Of a stretch of DNA of 64,000 nucleotides, positions 61,953-64,000 are shown piece after piece (the first letter of the stretch is position 1; the number at the start of each line of letters is the position of its first letter). The stretch lies in assembly GCA_021732085.1 (NCBI GenBank), contig JAKFVQ010000022.1:62001-126000 (forward strand). The letters run 5' to 3'. This stretch comes from Candidatus Obscuribacterales bacterium. Lineage in GTDB: Bacteria; Cyanobacteriota; Vampirovibrionia; Obscuribacterales; Obscuribacteraceae. The notes beneath the pieces are model-generated. The model saw only the letters and a program-made list of their open reading frames with translations. It did not search any database and was not told the origin of the DNA. The translations under genes and the position numbers were made by a program.

Positions 61953-62726
61953 TTATTTCTTGCGGCGTTCGGTCGGGATCTGTCTGTCAAGTGTGTTGCC
62001 CCTCTGTCCAAATGCTGTCGCTGAGCTGTCAGCCTTGTAGCCTTCGAGAATGAGCGTATTTAGTGGGTAGGGATTGGAATTGGCAGTGCTTGCTCGTTCC
62101 ATTGGCGCCTTGCCCCAAGCACCAGCGCTTCCGCCATTCTCACCTTGTGACCAGGTCCGTTGTCCAACAACTTTGCCATTCTCGATGCGCTCTGTTGAAC
62201 CGCGCGAAAGCGCCATTTTATCGCTTTGACCCTGCTCGCTCTTCACTGTGAACTCGCCATGTGATTCACTGCTGCGAGTGCTGGTGCGAACGCCGTTGAC
62301 CATACGGTCTGCGCTTGCGCCGCCACCGCCGCTGACGTTTACATCAACTCTGTGTTTTGATCCTGCAGCTTCAAGTTCCTTGTTGATTTGCTCGACTACT
62401 TCTTTGGCTTTTCCATCTTTCATCGCCTTGTTTAGCGTCATCTCTGTATCAAAGCGCTGGTCGTTCTTCCCGAAGGTGCCATCCTTCGCGATGTTTTCTG
62501 CTATCTGCTTTGGCGTTGCGTCCTGTTTCTCGATAGCTTTGCCTGTAGTAAAGTCTAATTCCTTCGCGCTGTTCTCGCCTGTTTTGCTGGCGTTCTGTTC
62601 GCTTCTCTGAATCGGAGAATGTGCCTCGTCAGAGAGGCGCTCACTTGCTGCGCGCTCCACCGTTTCCGGTGCATTGTTGATGCGCTCATTCGATTCGTTT
62701 GGTTCGTTGATCTGTTCCATTCCCAT
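61953..62726 (-). CDS. Hydrophilic protein of unknown function
   Basis: 257 residues with GAGG nine bases before the ATG. It begins with a disordered Asn/Glu/Ser-rich stretch (about 1-75), then a helical segment (KAMKDGKAKEVVEQINKELE), a beta-like central part (HRVDVNVSGGGGASADRM, EFTVKSEQGQSDKMALSRGS) and a polar C-terminus. It lacks a signal peptide and catalytic motif. The disordered start resembles the N-termini of the modular proteins nearby, but no homology can be shown. The 62727-62966 gap shows no gene. Confidence 0.6.
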   Translation of the reverse strand: MGMEQINEPNESNERINNAPETVERAASERLSDEAHSPIQRSEQNASKTGENSAKELDFTTGKAIEKQDATPKQIAENIAKDGTFGKNDQRFDTEMTLNKAMKDGKAKEVVEQINKELEAAGSKHRVDVNVSGGGGASADRMVNGVRTSTRSSESHGEFTVKSEQGQSDKMALSRGSTERIENGKVVGQRTWSQGENGGSAGAWGKAPMERASTANSNPYPLNTLILEGYKADSSATAFGQRGNTLDRQIPTERRKK

Positions 62727-62966
62727 GATGACTTGCCTCGGTTGAATTTAGTCAATCTGGTGAATCGATAGACTCACCTTCCCCTGATTCAAATCATAGA
62801 ATTTGCAGTCACTATAATCAGCGTCGAATTCCGCGGGTTTTGCGATTTGAGACTGCATAATTACGCAGTTCGCTTTAAAAATCACACGCCAACCACACGC
62901 TCGCACGTATATTATTCATTGGCCCAGCCACTTGGAAAATCTTCGTATTTAATGCTCGTTCAGAAT

Positions 62967-63560
62967 CTATTTCTTCTTGCTGCCGCCGATGACTAATACG
63001 GCGTGTTTTACTGACCTTTCGTGGTCTTCTTTAGTCCCGCCACCGCCACCAAGCGCACCGTAGAACACATGGGCGTAATTTGAATTTCCAAGCACAATCG
63101 ATGAAGTCCAGAAAGAAAGTTGGGACAGCTCGCCGGATAGTTTGCGAGTAACTAGGCTGTTGTTGAAATAGAACGAATCGATCTTTCCATTCGCATCCTG
63201 TGAATCTACTTTGTAGAATCCTGGAGGCGCAACTCCCTTGAGGTCATTCTCGACGTAATCCTTTTCGAGAATGGCTTCAGGGTTCATTGCCATTGCGAAT
63301 TCTCTTGTGCTCGGCAAATGACCCCCCTGTTCCTCGCTGTACTTAGCGGCATCCTCTTGCGTCATTTTGCAGACATCGCCATCGTTCAGCTCCGGACAAT
63401 ATTTTGCAGATTGCTCATCTTTCCGGACTATATTTTTGTCTGTCAGGAAATCTTCACGAGTATCAAGCAGCATCTTACCTGCCGCTCTCTCAGCTTCAGC
63501 TTCGGGGCTGGACAGCTCTTCTGGTGAGCGTTCTGATTCTTGGAAAACAAAGTCTGGCAT
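62967..63560 (-). CDS. Protein with sulfatase-modifying/DUF1566-like end
   Basis: 197 residues from the ATG at 63560 (a TTG three codons earlier is possible). The first ~60 residues are acidic and helical; then GGHLPSTREFAMAMNP, FYKVDSQDANGKIDSFYFNN, and FWTSSIVLGNSNYAHVFYGA, an order like the FGE/DUF1566 fold (LPTxxEF...xWxSS...). A Gly run (GALGGGGG) interrupts the last part. No export signal. The assignment is by motif order only. Confidence 0.6.
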   Translation of the reverse strand: MPDFVFQESERSPEELSSPEAEAERAAGKMLLDTREDFLTDKNIVRKDEQSAKYCPELNDGDVCKMTQEDAAKYSEEQGGHLPSTREFAMAMNPEAILEKDYVENDLKGVAPPGFYKVDSQDANGKIDSFYFNNSLVTRKLSGELSQLSFWTSSIVLGNSNYAHVFYGALGGGGGTKEDHERSVKHAVLVIGGSKKK

Positions 63561-63809
63561 GAATATCAACCCGGAGCACTATCTGCATCAATTATCGGTT
63601 ATTAAATCAAACGCTGAAATGGGGAAAGCACGAGACAGCGCGGCGGGCAATTCCAACCGGTTCGAAGTAAATATCGATCCGAAGAATGAGCTTTAAGTCT
63701 AAAACTCCAACTCTTCTTAGTTCGTGGAGAGCCAGTGGATGTAGAAGTTTGAGGTATTTCCTAAATCTACATTAATCTTACTTTAGTGATGATTGTTTGT
63801 CGGGATAAT

Positions 63810-63855
63810 GTGGGGGAGCCCAGGGAACCCACTGTCCGGGCGTAAGGACGCGACA
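63810..63855 (+). ncRNA. Structured 5' leader candidate
   Basis: GTGGG (63810-63814) can pair with CCCAC (63828-63832), followed at once by TGTC-CGG-GCGT (63833-63843) pairing with ACGC-GACA (63848-63855) around the loop AAGG. The two hairpins end 16 bases before the start of the dioxygenase-like gene. It matches no riboswitch I know. The rest of the 63570-63809 gap shows nothing firm. Confidence 0.35.
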
Positions 63856-63871
63856 CAAGTGTAGAGGCCCT

Positions 63872-64000
63872 ATGCAACTTTCCAAGCAACAAATCGAGCA
63901 ATTCGAAACCGATGGCTATGTCATCGTACCTGCAGTTTTCACACAAGCAGAGATCCAGCGCATGAAGGAAGAATCCGATCGGATTCTGGAATTGTGCATT
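63872..64000 (+). CDS. Phytanoyl-CoA dioxygenase-family protein, N-terminal fragment
   Basis: The first 43 codons of a gene that leaves the window, with GAGG five bases before the ATG. It reads QIEQFETDGYVIVPAVFTQA, then EIQRMKEESDRILEL, the usual opening of PhyH-type Fe(II)/2-oxoglutarate dioxygenases (helix, then 'F..dGy+vv...f', then a long helix). The iron-binding motif lies outside the window, so the call rests on the N-terminus only. Confidence 0.7.
   Translation, partial: MQLSKQQIEQFETDGYVIVPAVFTQAEIQRMKEESDRILELCI

Noticed and set aside
63559-63696. 45-codon plus-strand ORF starting opposite the gene ending at 62967
   Set aside because: Its start overlaps the 5' end of the opposite gene and there is no ribosome site; composition is plausible but support is too thin.
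63810-63871. Known riboswitch (cobalamin, guanidine, glutamine) in the last leader
   Set aside because: None of the conserved core motifs of these classes is present.

Overview
The window is a 64 kb chromosomal segment at roughly 45-48% G+C (estimated by eye). Two Ser/Thr kinases with tetratricopeptide (TPR) tails, a TPR-CHAT protease, many TPR and secreted low-complexity proteins, and giant modular proteins with disordered N-termini together suggest the non-photosynthetic cyanobacterial relatives (Vampirovibrionia/Melainabacteria, order Obscuribacterales). This placement rests on protein style, not a database match. No rRNA, tRNA, CRISPR array, insertion sequence or prophage was recognised.

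Layout. 1-2.9 kb: the start of a sensor kinase gene (minus) diverges from an OmpR-type regulator and a coupled membrane TPR gene. 2.9-7.3 kb (minus): a TadE-like pilin-type protein, a secreted glycine-zipper protein, and a ureohydrolase-P450 pair. 7.5-12.7 kb: a modular 862-aa protein with a possible kinase-like C-terminus, a Yip1-like membrane protein, and two secreted proteins, one made of eleven 11-residue repeats. 12.7-18.1 kb (minus): a sacsin/HSP90-like ATPase, a small membrane protein with a decayed second copy nearby, a secreted SGSWGV-repeat protein and a fatty acid hydroxylase-family protein. 18.1-26 kb: a 1674-aa protein with a HELTH zinc motif, diverging from an 829-aa TPR membrane protein. 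26-32.7 kb: a DHH-family protein, a zinc peptidase coupled to a TPR-CHAT protease, a ribbon-helix-helix protein with candidate operators, and a fatty-acid desaturase. 32.9-41.8 kb: an acetyltransferase, a kinase-TPR protein, a frameshifted papain-like peptidase with an overlapping small gene, and two secreted proteins. 41.8-51.7 kb: a cysteine synthase-family gene, two small metabolic or secreted genes, the 2018-aa protein and a conserved secreted protein. 52-64 kb: a TonB-like/TPR/matrixin protein, a second kinase-TPR protein, PaaN, a beta-lactamase-family hydrolase, several small genes, and the start of a phytanoyl-CoA dioxygenase-like gene.

The most interesting pattern is a set of four large modular proteins (7.5, 18, 36 and 44.7 kb). 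Each has a low-complexity N-terminus and a different likely enzymatic C-terminus: kinase-like fold, HExxH peptidase, Cys-His-Asn peptidase, and tandem ADP-ribosyltransferase-like domains. Three share an Ala/Gly-rich hydrophobic core. This resembles effector or polymorphic-toxin architecture. A second theme is proteolysis: the CHAT/zincin operon and the matrixin fusion. A third is a set of coding tandem repeats (33, 42, 60 and 69 bp).
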